Part shown: positions 47,901 to 59,900 of the stretch, in pieces
Numbering within the stretch: the first letter of the stretch is position 1
How the letters are laid out: every line of letters starts with the position of its first letter
Assembly (NCBI GenBank): GCA_023846275.1
Contig: CM043869.1
Span: 22,612,237 to 22,676,236, forward strand
Origin: Vanilla planifolia
Lineage: Eukaryota > Streptophyta > Magnoliopsida > Asparagales > Orchidaceae
DNA length: 64,000 nucleotides
Reading direction: 5' to 3'
Notes under the pieces: generated by a model
The model's database searches: none
What the model saw: the letters and a program-made list of their open reading frames with translations, nothing else
Told to the model about the DNA's origin: nothing
Program-made: the position numbers and the translations under genes

Positions 47901-50900
47901 TATCTTAAATTTTTTTTAACACATGAAGAAAAAATAGAAAATTAAATAACAAAGCAAGCTCTAAAATTTCCTAAAAAGGAATGATTGTTAACTTCTAGTA
48001 TAATTCTAGGTCTAATGCTAAGAGATATATAATCTCACATCAAAAACCAAAAAAAAAAAAGAATGCTCATGCCATTTATATGTCATGTCATCAATTCAAG
48101 TTGTCAAGATGCTTTTTATGGTCAGTATTATAATACCATAGAATAAATGGAATAATGCTTTGAACTTAATTGTTATGTAGTTACATAAATGTAACACTGT
48201 ATTTTGGATAAAACACATCTACAATCTGTTAAACTTCTGCATCTACAAGAATAAACACTAGAAAAGTTTGCATAGAACTTGTTTGTTTGTAAATGTAAGC
48301 AAGCACATCATAGTGTTGATATCTTACCATAAGCAAAACTAATATTCTTTTCGTGATCAAATGACAGGGATGACCAGGTCCTATTTAATGGGATTCTTGT
48401 CTATGTGGGCTACTACTTCATTCCTCGTGCAGCACACCTTCCACTGTGGCGGATTGATGGTGTGATCATGTCAATTCTATTGCATGCAGGCCCAGTTGAG
48501 TTCCTGTACTACTGGTTTCACAGAGCTTTGCATCACCATTTCCTGTACTCTCGTTACCATTCCCACCACCATGCCTCCATTGTTACAGAACCAATCACAT
48601 GTAAGTTCATCTGTCCGTTTTCAAGTTGGGCATTTCCTTTTCTTCTTGTTTTGAATTCTAGCATAGTAGTTTCATACGCTTTTAATTATAGTGTCCCAAG
48701 TAAATGACTCAACCAAAATAATGCAAGTAATCTTCAAATTAAGTCCAAAAAGAAACACAGTTTTTTTATGAGTGCAATGATCTTATCTTGTAGTGCACTA
48801 GCTTTTGATGGTAAAGAGGAATAAAAAAAATTTACATGCAAACAAAAAATAATTCCACATTCTTTAAATTCTACACACTTGGTGAAAATTTATTCGGAGT
48901 TGCATCATTTTCAAGGTATAAGTTTGAATCCATATGTGGAGGAAACTCCAATGAGTTGACCAAACACAAGTGATGCCAAAGAGTGGCTCCTATGCGTGTC
49001 TAAAAGCACAAATTCGATGTGTGTGCATAGGAATGTGACATGTATGAGCTTTAAACCAAAAAAAGGAGGGAGTAAAAACCATAGCTTCAAATGGCAGAAA
49101 TACTCCAAAATATGTTGTTATTATTAAGGAAGAGCTTGTCATGATATGGACACTTGATGAGGTCAACTTCAAAATTACAGCTACAGTAAGTACAAAATGT
49201 TCAAAAGTTAATAAAGCATGAGACGATAAAACTCACAAGAGAATGAAATAAAGGTCCCTTGCATGGGTTGGGGTTCTATAAAGGCAGACAAGATAACTAA
49301 CTTTTTGTTTATGCAACAAGCTGCGAAAAGATTGGCTTTGACAATGAGTACAAGAGGCTCCCAACCTATCAATTAGCTAAAAGTCGGAATAGTTATTGGT
49401 CAATTTGAGATAGCAATGGTTCCTGGAAGAGAAGACTGTCGATAACCAGGTGAGATAAGGAAGGCATTCTTTTACAGATGATAAGGGCAGAATATATAAG
49501 GTCAATTAGGCCACAATAGGGTTGGCTAAAATGAATACACAAGGATGATAGAGTGGGCCAACCCACGGGGAATATGGATAATGGAGAGAATCATGAACAA
49601 GCATCATCTAGACCAAGACTGAATGACTAGAAATTACTACAAGTAACAAAAGGCAAATGTTTTAGTTAATAGAAGTCCCCATTTCCAAGGGATTCAAACA
49701 TTTGTTTGTATGCACTAGAATGCAATAACTAAAATTATTGCTCTCCATAAGTGATAAGGGAGAGGTAAGCTATCACAATTGTAAAGGAGATTAGGGCAAA
49801 CAATCTTCTTGTAGTGGTTTTCAACTTGTTAGTAAAAGAACATTTCGTTGAGGTGATAGATCGACAACGAACTAAAACAAATAAGACAATTTCCTGTACT
49901 AGTCATAGTAATCTTGAGAAAGGCAATGAGCAAAGGAAGGTATTTATCCTTCCCTCCATCCAAGGAAGGGAAGGACAAGGAATATGCAGATTTGGAATCA
50001 ATATCTGTTGGAAGGAACTGAGGAAAAGAGCTCTCTGCTCAATGAGGGAAACTAGCCTAAATTTGTGGCCATTAAGAAGATTTACAAGTCTAATAAATCT
50101 GGGCATTAGCTCATTGAGGCAGACACCACCAGCTACTAACTAGAAGGAGGGTGACAGACCAGAAATCTCTACCACGGTTCCCTCCTGTGATGAAGAAAAA
50201 CCTGACTTGATAAGGGGAACAGGGCGACACAACAAGCTTGCAGGTAGCTAGGAAAGGAGGCGAGAGAAGCTTAGTTACTATTGGCAACTAGACGAGGGAA
50301 AGGAATGCCAAGCTACTATAGTAGCTAATGAAGGGGTATGCTCGCCGAAAGGCCAGCAAAAGAGTTCCGACTTACTTTCCATTTCACAAGCGAGGATGAA
50401 GCAAGAGGCCTCGACGACCAGCAGCTATTGTTTAGTTGAGGCAAAGCTAGGGTGGTGCTGGCTGTTATGAAGGATGATGCTCAGATAGAAAAAATTAGAG
50501 TTAGGGAACAATAGCTCCGGGCATATGCGGCCATGGCAAGGCTACAATAGGCCAAGGAGCTCTTGGAGAAGTTGGCCAAGGCAACTGAGGTTCGATACCG
50601 AGAGTGTTGTAAAAGGTGAATGGAAAGACGCCGCTGTGCGAGAAGAACAAAGAGGTACAGAAACTATCTTTCTTCATTGACAAAAGAACTTCAATAAAAC
50701 ATTCCAATGAATGCACCAACATCTTCAAGACATTTAAATAAAAAATAAAAATATATCCCAATCTCTAAAATGTACTCTTAATAATTATCCAAATCTTAAC
50801 ATATCTTATTAGATATTGATAAATTCTATTTCTAAACATAATCTTATTTGATAATATCATATATAATAATGATCTTTTAAAAATATAAAATTATTAATTT

Positions 50901-53900
50901 AAAATTTAATTTTATAATAATTTGGAACACTTTTCTTTAATACAAAATTATTGATACCAAGTTATGGACAAAATCGTTTAAATTTTGGCTAGTTGAATAG
51001 TTTTATGAAATAATCAACAACTTGAACTTATATAACAATATTTGACTATGATTTTTTCTAAATAATAACTTCACGTACAAGATGATAATGGACTTCTTTA
51101 TGTTTTGTTCTATTATGAAATATATAATTTTTGTATCATTGATATTGTATGTTATCATAAAATATTTGAGTTCAATTTTGTTGTGATAAGAGTGCAAATC
51201 ATTTAAAATTCTTCTCATCCACATTACTTAACACATTCTAGATGTCACAACAATGTATTGTGCATCTAATGAAGATAAAGCTATGCTAACTTGTTTCCAA
51301 TCAATATCATAAGAACCTATTAACTTAAAATGAAAACTATATTTATACTAAATTTCATTATTAATTGTCTCCCAAATATAGCACAAAATTCTTTTGGTTG
51401 CTCCAAGATGATGTACAAAGAAGTTATGCATAAGCCTTAAAATAAGACTAATTGAATACATAATATTTGGTCTTTTATTTATCAAATCTAACATTGTTGT
51501 TAAAGAGTTAATGGAGCAATATAGGTACAAAAAAGTTACAACAGCTTGTGCTTGGCTATGGGAAAGGATGGCTAATGATATAAATCGATGAGTGAAGCTA
51601 GGGAAACAATGTGACTACAAAAGTGGTCAAGTGAGTTGCACAACTTCACGTTAGGGAGGACACTAAACCTATAATGTCAAAGTGATCTAAGCAATTTCCA
51701 ATGAGAACTGGGAAGCAAAGGCTCAAATAAGTTGGCAAAGTTTATAGTCTTAGGATATTTATATGCAATGGGAGGCATCATGTAAGATATGAGTGGTTGA
51801 AGTTTGGATAAATCCATGCGATGATGAGGTTGGGCTAGATTTGAGAAATAAGATGTCTTAGGTGAGATCCAAGTGTTAGGTCTTAGTCAAGGTCCATATA
51901 ATGGATCTTTAGCAGGATCCATGTGGTGACGAGGTTGTGATGATCATTGGGATGGCAAGGCATTAAGGTTGAGCGTGAGTCGTCCTAAAGGAAGAAGACC
52001 AATGATACAAAGATTGAGGGAGATGAATAGAGTGGACAAAAAAAGGAGTCAGTGGCTGAAGCAATGGCTATTATCACTAATGAGGTTAAGATAATATGGC
52101 CAAGCAAGATAAGTTTAGATCTTGAGCAAGGTAAGAAGGTCAACTTATGTCTTCATTAAAAAATCTCATATACATGCATGCATTTTACAAAACCTTCTTA
52201 ATTAAAATATTAGGAAACTAAAACTCTCCTTTTTTTTCATTCTATAGCAAGGATTAAATAGAGTACAAGAAGATGATTAGGTAAAAATAAAAAGACAAAA
52301 ATAATTTCAATCTAAAAATAATAAAAAAATAAAAACAATAAAAATGAATATGTGCATACAAACAAAATAAGAAATATCTTTGGGTTTCATAAATAATCAA
52401 TTATCAACCAATAATTTAAAGAAACTTAATAAAGCCTTTTTTAGCTTTTTTGGATTCTTTATTAAGTTATAGTACATGCCTTATGATGATCTTAGATCTC
52501 CTACATCCTGAATTCTATTGGATCTGTTTGATGTGATACATCACTAACAAATCACTTAGGTTTGCAAGTGTCCTTCCCTAGACTAGAATTTTTCATTTTC
52601 CTTCATTTTTGTGCAAAATCTCTTGGGCCTCATTGGTCTTAAGCCACTTCAATAGTGAGCAACCAAAGTGCATCCATTTATTGAAGTTGACATACTTTCA
52701 TTAAAGATGAGGATATATACATATCATTTAAAATGCTCACTAGCTCATCTATCAAAGACAACATATACTAGATAGTTATATCCTATGAGTTAGAATAAGT
52801 TGGCTCAATTAGCTCCTCAGTCAAGTACCAAGTGCTATTCTTGTCTTAGTAAACCATTAACTAGTTCCCTCTTCAGATGCAAGATAGCTTAACGAGATCA
52901 AATTGTCAAGGGTTTCTTAGGCCAAAGCTTTAAATGACAACAAGAAAAAACCTAAATATTCCTTAAGAAAAGTAGAGGCCACTAAGTAAGACTTCATACT
53001 TAGCATGATTATTGGTCTAGAAAAGAAGGCGAAAGACATGTATCAAAACTATGTTAGATGGATTAACAAAGATGATGCTTTCCTTTGAGCATCAATGGGA
53101 GCTCCTTCGATAATGAAATATTATGGGGTCTGCTAGTCTTAATAAGGAATATCAATAGTGAATAACTTTTCGATGAAATTAGCATAGGCCTAAGCCTTAG
53201 TCATAATTCTTTGTGAGTGCTCAATATCAAACTTGCTCAACTTGATGTCCTTCTTGGTTGATCCGTCATCATGTTGATTAAATGTTCTTAGAAGTTAAAC
53301 TAGAACTTTCTAATTATTGATGCTTTCCTTTGGGCCACAAAGAATGTTAATGGTGTAATAAACTAGCTTCAATGTGTTATGTTGTCCTAAAGTAAGCATT
53401 ACACTTACCACATTATTATATGATGTTGGAGAGGTTTTGCTTTATTAAGGAGACTTAGCAAAGTGGGAGAGTAAGTAATACTTTTATTACTAGAATGTTT
53501 CCTCACTCTTTTTCCTTTAAAATGATATTCATTAACCACATAATTCTATAAAGAATGAAAAGGACATAGCTCCTAAATATAAAAGAAAATGTGCTAGAGC
53601 AACTATTCACATAACCAACTTTCACATGTCCTAAACAATTCTAGGTAAAGGAATGTCTAGGATATATATGATCTTATGATTTTCATGTCCTATAACAAAG
53701 ATAAGATAACCCAAAATATTTCACATAAGAGTCCAAAGTGTACTTGATGAAGTAAAATAAGTGTGTGCAAATCCCACAATGAGGGGAATTATAGGTTTTA
53801 AAATATTTTTGTTAATTTTTATTATATTTAGTTTACAATTTTTTTAAAAATAAATTTTATATTAGTAAAAAATCTTAATATATATATATATATATATTAA

Positions 53901-56900
53901 TTATTTTATAAAGATAAATTAAAATAATATATTAAAAATTTTATGTAATTCAATTCAAACTAGAACTTATATCTACCCCTAATCGATGTCAAAAGAACTC
54001 TATTATCAAAAGAGTTATAACTTGAGATTTTTTCTTATAGTTCATCTCCAATCTATTAGCTTTTATAGATTCAACTATAACCCAGGCTTTTATGAGCTCA
54101 TCTCCAAAGAAAAAAGAAAAATGCTACAAGTTGTAAGATTCAAAATGGATAATTTGGAGCAAGATGAGTTTTTTTCCTTGTTCAAATCGAATGATTTTTG
54201 GATCGTTCGATTGATTAATAGTAAAAGCGAGAATGATCTTAGTCATAGGATTCAAAATAGATAATTTAGAGCCACATGATTCAAGGACAAGAATGAAACA
54301 ATTCTAGCCACCCGATAAATTCAAATGAGATTGCAATTATTTGATCTGAGGCTTAAAGCAAAGCTTATAGATGAGTGAAAACTTAGTCGTCTAATTAAGA
54401 ATAGATAAAGAAGGCAAAATTCATTAAGCCAATTCTATTGTGATCATCAAATGGATGGTAAGATGGATCAAGATTAATGTTTAAAACACAAATGCGAGCT
54501 GCACCATTCAATTGCAAAAATGCATGATTGTATAATCTTAAGATTTTACTAAGATGTTTTTAATTATAAAAATTTTAATCAAATTATTTTTTTCTAAATT
54601 AATCAAACATTAACAATTAACTTGACATAATATTTAACAAAGATGCATAAGTAATATTTAACCATGAAAATGATTAAAGGATTGAAAAATAGAATCCTAT
54701 ATTTTTCTTAAATAAAGAAGATGATTGAACAATCGAATACTTGAGTAAGATTTGAAATTGATAAGAATGAAAAAATGTGCCTTATGATTAATAATCAACA
54801 AGTTAACATTTTATTTTATAACAAAAAAACTTTTCAAATTTGTTATGCATATCTTCAATCCTTCTAAATACTCTAAAATATTTTGAAGATCATTAATTCA
54901 TCATTTTTAAAACACATGGCTTATTTTTCATAATTAAACTTAATTTATATTAAATAAATTCATTAGAATAAAATATTAAATATCTATAACATGACTCATC
55001 AAACACAAGAGTAACTTAACACTTAGCTAATGTCAACTTCATATAATACTTTTTTAAGCCTCTAGAACGTTTTTTTTAGGTATTGTATTTGCTGCTCAAA
55101 GGATGTGTTCTTTACTAAGATGTTGTCCATAATCATACACATCCCTTCCCCAATGAGCATGGAAAAGCATATAACTCATCATTTGATGAGTTACATCTAC
55201 ATTTATTGAACAATAAGTTAATATTTTATAACAAAAGATTTCAAAATTAGTAAATTTGTTCTCTATTATGATCTTCCATGTGAATCTAATAATAATATTG
55301 TAGCTTGCAATTTGCTTTATATTGACATCGATTTTGAGAAATATATAACAAACCTTCCACTTTACCATTTTGAATATGGTAAAATTGATGCAAATCCACC
55401 ACTTTTTGTAATGCTTCTTGTCTAAGATGATGTTGATTAGTTGTAGTTAGTGTATCAAATTTGAGGTACAAACCATGCTTGGAGTATCTTTGTCACTTAA
55501 TCTAAAATGATCCTTATATCTTGGCATAGAAGGCTCAATTTCTTGTTTGATTGGTTAAACAACTGACATGACATTTAACTAATTATGAGAGACACTCTTG
55601 TCTATGCCTAACATTTCTTGTTGTGAATAAGAAAGCACATCAAAATATCATCTAATCATATCAATTAATTTAGACATGTTGTTCATTATTAATATTGAAA
55701 CTAATTTGTATAAAGTGAGTTTTCATCATTACATAAATTTTAAGTTAATATAGGGCTATTAGTATCTACATCATGCTTTCCTTAACCTAACACACTCCAA
55801 GGTGGAAACGACTCTTCTGTGAGTGTGACTAAAGGCATAGCATTTAGATTGCATCACTTAGTTGCTTCTAGATCACTTTAAACAATGATTGATAGCACAT
55901 AATTAGTTCATAAATGGTCATTTGAGAATGGTATTGTGGGTTGACCCAATATAGACCACATTGACATCCATTTTATATGTGTCCTTGTCTAACCTTTCTT
56001 AGAGAGTAAGGGATAGATCAATGATCCCTTTAAAAAGGAGAATCTCTCATAAGAAGTTAAATTACTTTCCCTCTTGAAGGTGTTAGCCAATCATGTACTA
56101 TATGTATTTGATCAAATCAAGAAAAAAATATAATATTTGTGGAACACTTACTAAATAATGGAGTTTGCAAATAGCTCAGTGATAATGAGGTCATTATCAC
56201 ATGGGTTATCCTTTCAAGAGTAGATTCTCCATCCCAAAGAATATTATGATGATATCTTGAGTTAGTAAATTACACTACTTACAAAATTGATAGCTAAATG
56301 CTTAGAGGAGGATTGATAAGTGCAAAAATGAGATCCACCATAGATAATGTAAATAGTAGAATTGGGCAACCATAACCTGAGAAATTTGTTCTTTTACAAG
56401 ATTCTATTAAGTGGGCAACTAGTTTTGGGGCATTGGGATCACTTGAGTAGCAAAAACAGATAGATCTAAGGTAATGCTTTTGGCTATCTGGTTTTAAGTA
56501 GGCTAATGCTAGACTATTGTGGACCTTTTTTTGCATGATAGTTCTTTTAATCATTTTGGTTATTCCATTGAGGGCCATTGTTCTCTTGGGGGCAATCCTT
56601 AGTTCAACTTTTGATTGTGGCTAAGAGATGCATTTGATTTGTATTTCATTAGTAAGATTTTGAAACTCTTCCTAGGTAATTTAGTCTTATCACTTAGGGA
56701 GTTAGTAGTGCTTTGCTCCTTCATGGTGATGTTAGAATCACCATCCAAGTTTAGATTTCTTATTCTTGTGAGAAGCCACTTTCATGTAAGGAGAGAGAAA
56801 CTCTCAATGAAAATATTAAAATATAATGTTGATGTTGAAGGTAGTCTTACCATGTGTATAAGCATCAATCTTGTATATGTGCCTAAGAACATATTATGTT

Positions 56901-59900
56901 GGGTTGGCATTCTATGAAAATGTGAAAGAGGAGACAAAGAATAGCACACAAAACAAATATAAAAAGAGTAATGAATAAAAAAGAAGCTAGTGTACAAGAG
57001 AGCTTAAGAGCATTATCATATAGATTTGGAATTAGTTTTTTTTGTTGGAGATGAGTTTATATAGGGGAAAGTAAATGAGATGATATATTGGTGAATTTGA
57101 TAAGACAATGAGATAAGTGATTGGTTAAGATAAGCTTAAGAGATGACATAATAAATCCATTAGTCTTAAAGAAGCATTTAATTCCTTAGATCTTGAAAGA
57201 TAAGAAGGTAACAACTAAATGGATAAGAAAATTTGGTGGACCACCCAATTGAAGGTAGAAAGTAGGCCCTCTACGAAAAGGTACAACCAATTTTGTCAGA
57301 AGACAACAAAACTAAGATCTAGACACAATGGGCTATTCTAGGCAAGAAGACTGAAGAAGAAATTAAACAAGGATATTGATTAGATGAGCCATAACAGGAT
57401 TATTGGGTGAAACAACCAAAGAATAGTGAAACCAAGAGGAAGATGAGATATTGATCGTGTTGAAAATAGAGACATGGATAACACATGTCAAACATTGAGA
57501 TTTGAAAGAATAATTAAATTAATAAGAAGTTATATCTCTAGATAGACTACGTAGAAAAAGCAAAACCAAATATTTCAACAAAGTGTAGTAATCTATAGGA
57601 AAAATAGGACGATCAAGTGTTAATGATAAGGGAGCTAAATATTATAAAAAGGCATAAGTAAGGAGAGCTCCACGACAAAGTTGATAACGATCTTAGCCAA
57701 GCAATTCAAAGTGTGATACACACAAGTTATTTCATGCAACATTACATCTATTACTTCATAATTACTATCAAATCTAAAATAAGATAGCCTAAGTTTTCCA
57801 AAAATCAAATAAAAGCATCATTCAAACTAAAAAAAAATGAGTTTTTATTGGTTTTTTAAAAAAATTTTGAAAGGTGATAGATTTAAGATAGGTTACACCT
57901 TAGATTAAAGGGTTATTTCAATGTGGTTTTAGGACAAAGAAGATGCATGATGAGGTAAAAGAATTTGATAGTTTGTATAGGTGTGTTAATATGAGATAAA
58001 CAAGTTTTAAAAATAATTTAGTTTTATCCAAAAAGTTCGATCATTTCTAACCATTATATATTGAGAAGATTGATGCTCTAGATTCAAAAATAATGTCAAC
58101 AAAATCTTCAAAATTATAAATACAAGTCCTCAATACATGCTAAAGAAACCATTTTAATTTGTTACAAAATAAAGAAACAGAAAATAAATAAGCTAATTAT
58201 CAAGTGTTGTCCTTATCTTGTCTTCATAATTAAAGCATCAATTTACTCCAAAACCAAAGGAACAAAATTGAGCTTATAAAGATTAACATGTGTGTACAAT
58301 TACCATACTTCAAGATCACATCATATTTCAAAGAGAAAGTATACTAAAATTAATTGAAATTCTTCACAAATTGGGGTCTATGTTTGGCATGAAACTCTAT
58401 TGCTAACTTGGATTATGAATGAACTCTCCTAGACAACCATAGGATAAAGCTAGTCACATTGACTAGTCAAATATACACCTCTTTTAACCTGCACAACATA
58501 AGAATGATCATTATCAATAATAACAAAAAATGAGAAGATGAAAAATGTAAGAACAAAGCACAATAGGAAACACAAAATTTAAATGAAAAGTCAAATTTTG
58601 ATTAAAAATCACAACCACATCTAAAAGATCTTGACTAAAATATGGAATAAATTACAAAATTCTTTCGTAGATTTTATTCATTAGTGGTCAATAATAACTC
58701 CACGAATTTCCTTCATGATAACTTTACATGAGAGAAGAAGATTACAAAAGGATTTTGTTGTTTTCATGTGCCACTTCTCTTCTCAATTATATCATTTGCG
58801 ACTCCCTCCTTTTTAAGAAAATGCACAATACTACCACTGTTCGTGTTAGAGTGCAGCCCATGAATAAGAATAGTAATATGGGTCTTGTATTGGTGAAATT
58901 ATGTCAAAAATAGTCACCAATTTTATCGTAATATGGGTCTGCAAACATAAACAACTACTATATATTCATGTGTATTTACTAAATTACTACTTTTGCAATG
59001 CTATGCACAATTCCTTACAATACATTTGTGCAATATGACTTACAATATGATCTAGCATATAAAATTAACTAAATTAATGTGAACCTTCATATCTATAATC
59101 AAGCTCCATTACTTAACAAAAGCATGCAACTATGCAACTATTTCACTTTTAGAGCTTTCTCTTAATTCCCGCCGTTATGCTTGGTTTACTTACTAATTAG
59201 TATAATTTATTTTTGTTGCTTGCTTTGAAGATGAGTATTGTTTATTGTATAACTTTATTGCAACCTCTTGTACTCTCAACTAATAACACATCGAATTTCG
59301 TGAACAAAGCTTTTGGATAGCTTTATCCTTTATTGTGTGCAAGGTGCTGCAGTTGCAAACAAGGTTTAGCACAACATTGACTTAATAATCACTATAGCTT
59401 TTTATGATAAACTGAACAACATAATTTGGTGTCATTGCTATTCACCTTGTGCTAACTTCTCATCCAAAAATACCTTCTGAAATGTTTTATAATATTAAAT
59501 TTAACAATTTCTTGAAAGATCACCTAACGCTTGATTCTCATATTAATTGCAGCTGTGATTCATCCCTTTGCAGAGCACATTGTCTACTTCGCTCTGTTCT
59601 CCATCCCACTGCTTAGCACACTATTTATGGGGAAGGCATCAATAATACAATTTGTAGGATACATTTCATACATTGACTTCATGAACAATATGGGACATTG
59701 CAACTTTGAGTTGTTTCCAAAATGGCTCTTTAATACATTCCCTCTACTTAAGTATCTCATGTATACTCCCACGTAAGTATTGATCCTCAATCATCAGGTT
59801 TCTTGACATCTTGAACAATTTTTGGTAAAAACTCCCATAATACAGGTTTCATTCACTTCATCACACTCAATTTCGTACAAACTACTCTTTGTTCATGCCG

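Larger units (their letters stand above)
36423..48367 (+). other. CER1 intron 2 (11.9 kb), transposon-filled
   Basis: Bounded by D-R-E-R-S-W and D-D-Q-V-L-F-N-G, which are adjacent in CER1 proteins. Carries copia and gypsy remnants and a LINE, all on the - strand (listed separately). Stretches 36423-36720, 38050-39098, 44170-45000 and 47950-48367 show nothing recognisable. Confidence 0.93.
48601..59552 (+). other. CER1 intron 3 (11.0 kb)
   Basis: Ser173 is split across it (T|CT), and P-I-T-S-V-I-H-P-F-A-E-H is continuous in CER1 proteins. Contains a copia remnant and a GC-richer patch (listed separately). No gene or recognisable element was found in 48601-50140 or 51540-59552, which are AT-rich with only short random-looking frames. 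Confidence 0.93.

Noticed and set aside
53986..54264. 92-codon + strand frame in CER1 intron 3
   Set aside because: No motif and no splice context. Its DNA contains a partial internal repeat, so it is probably chance.
56294..56578. 94-codon - strand frame in CER1 intron 3
   Set aside because: Open for about 280 bp, but with no recognisable domain and no promoter or splice support.
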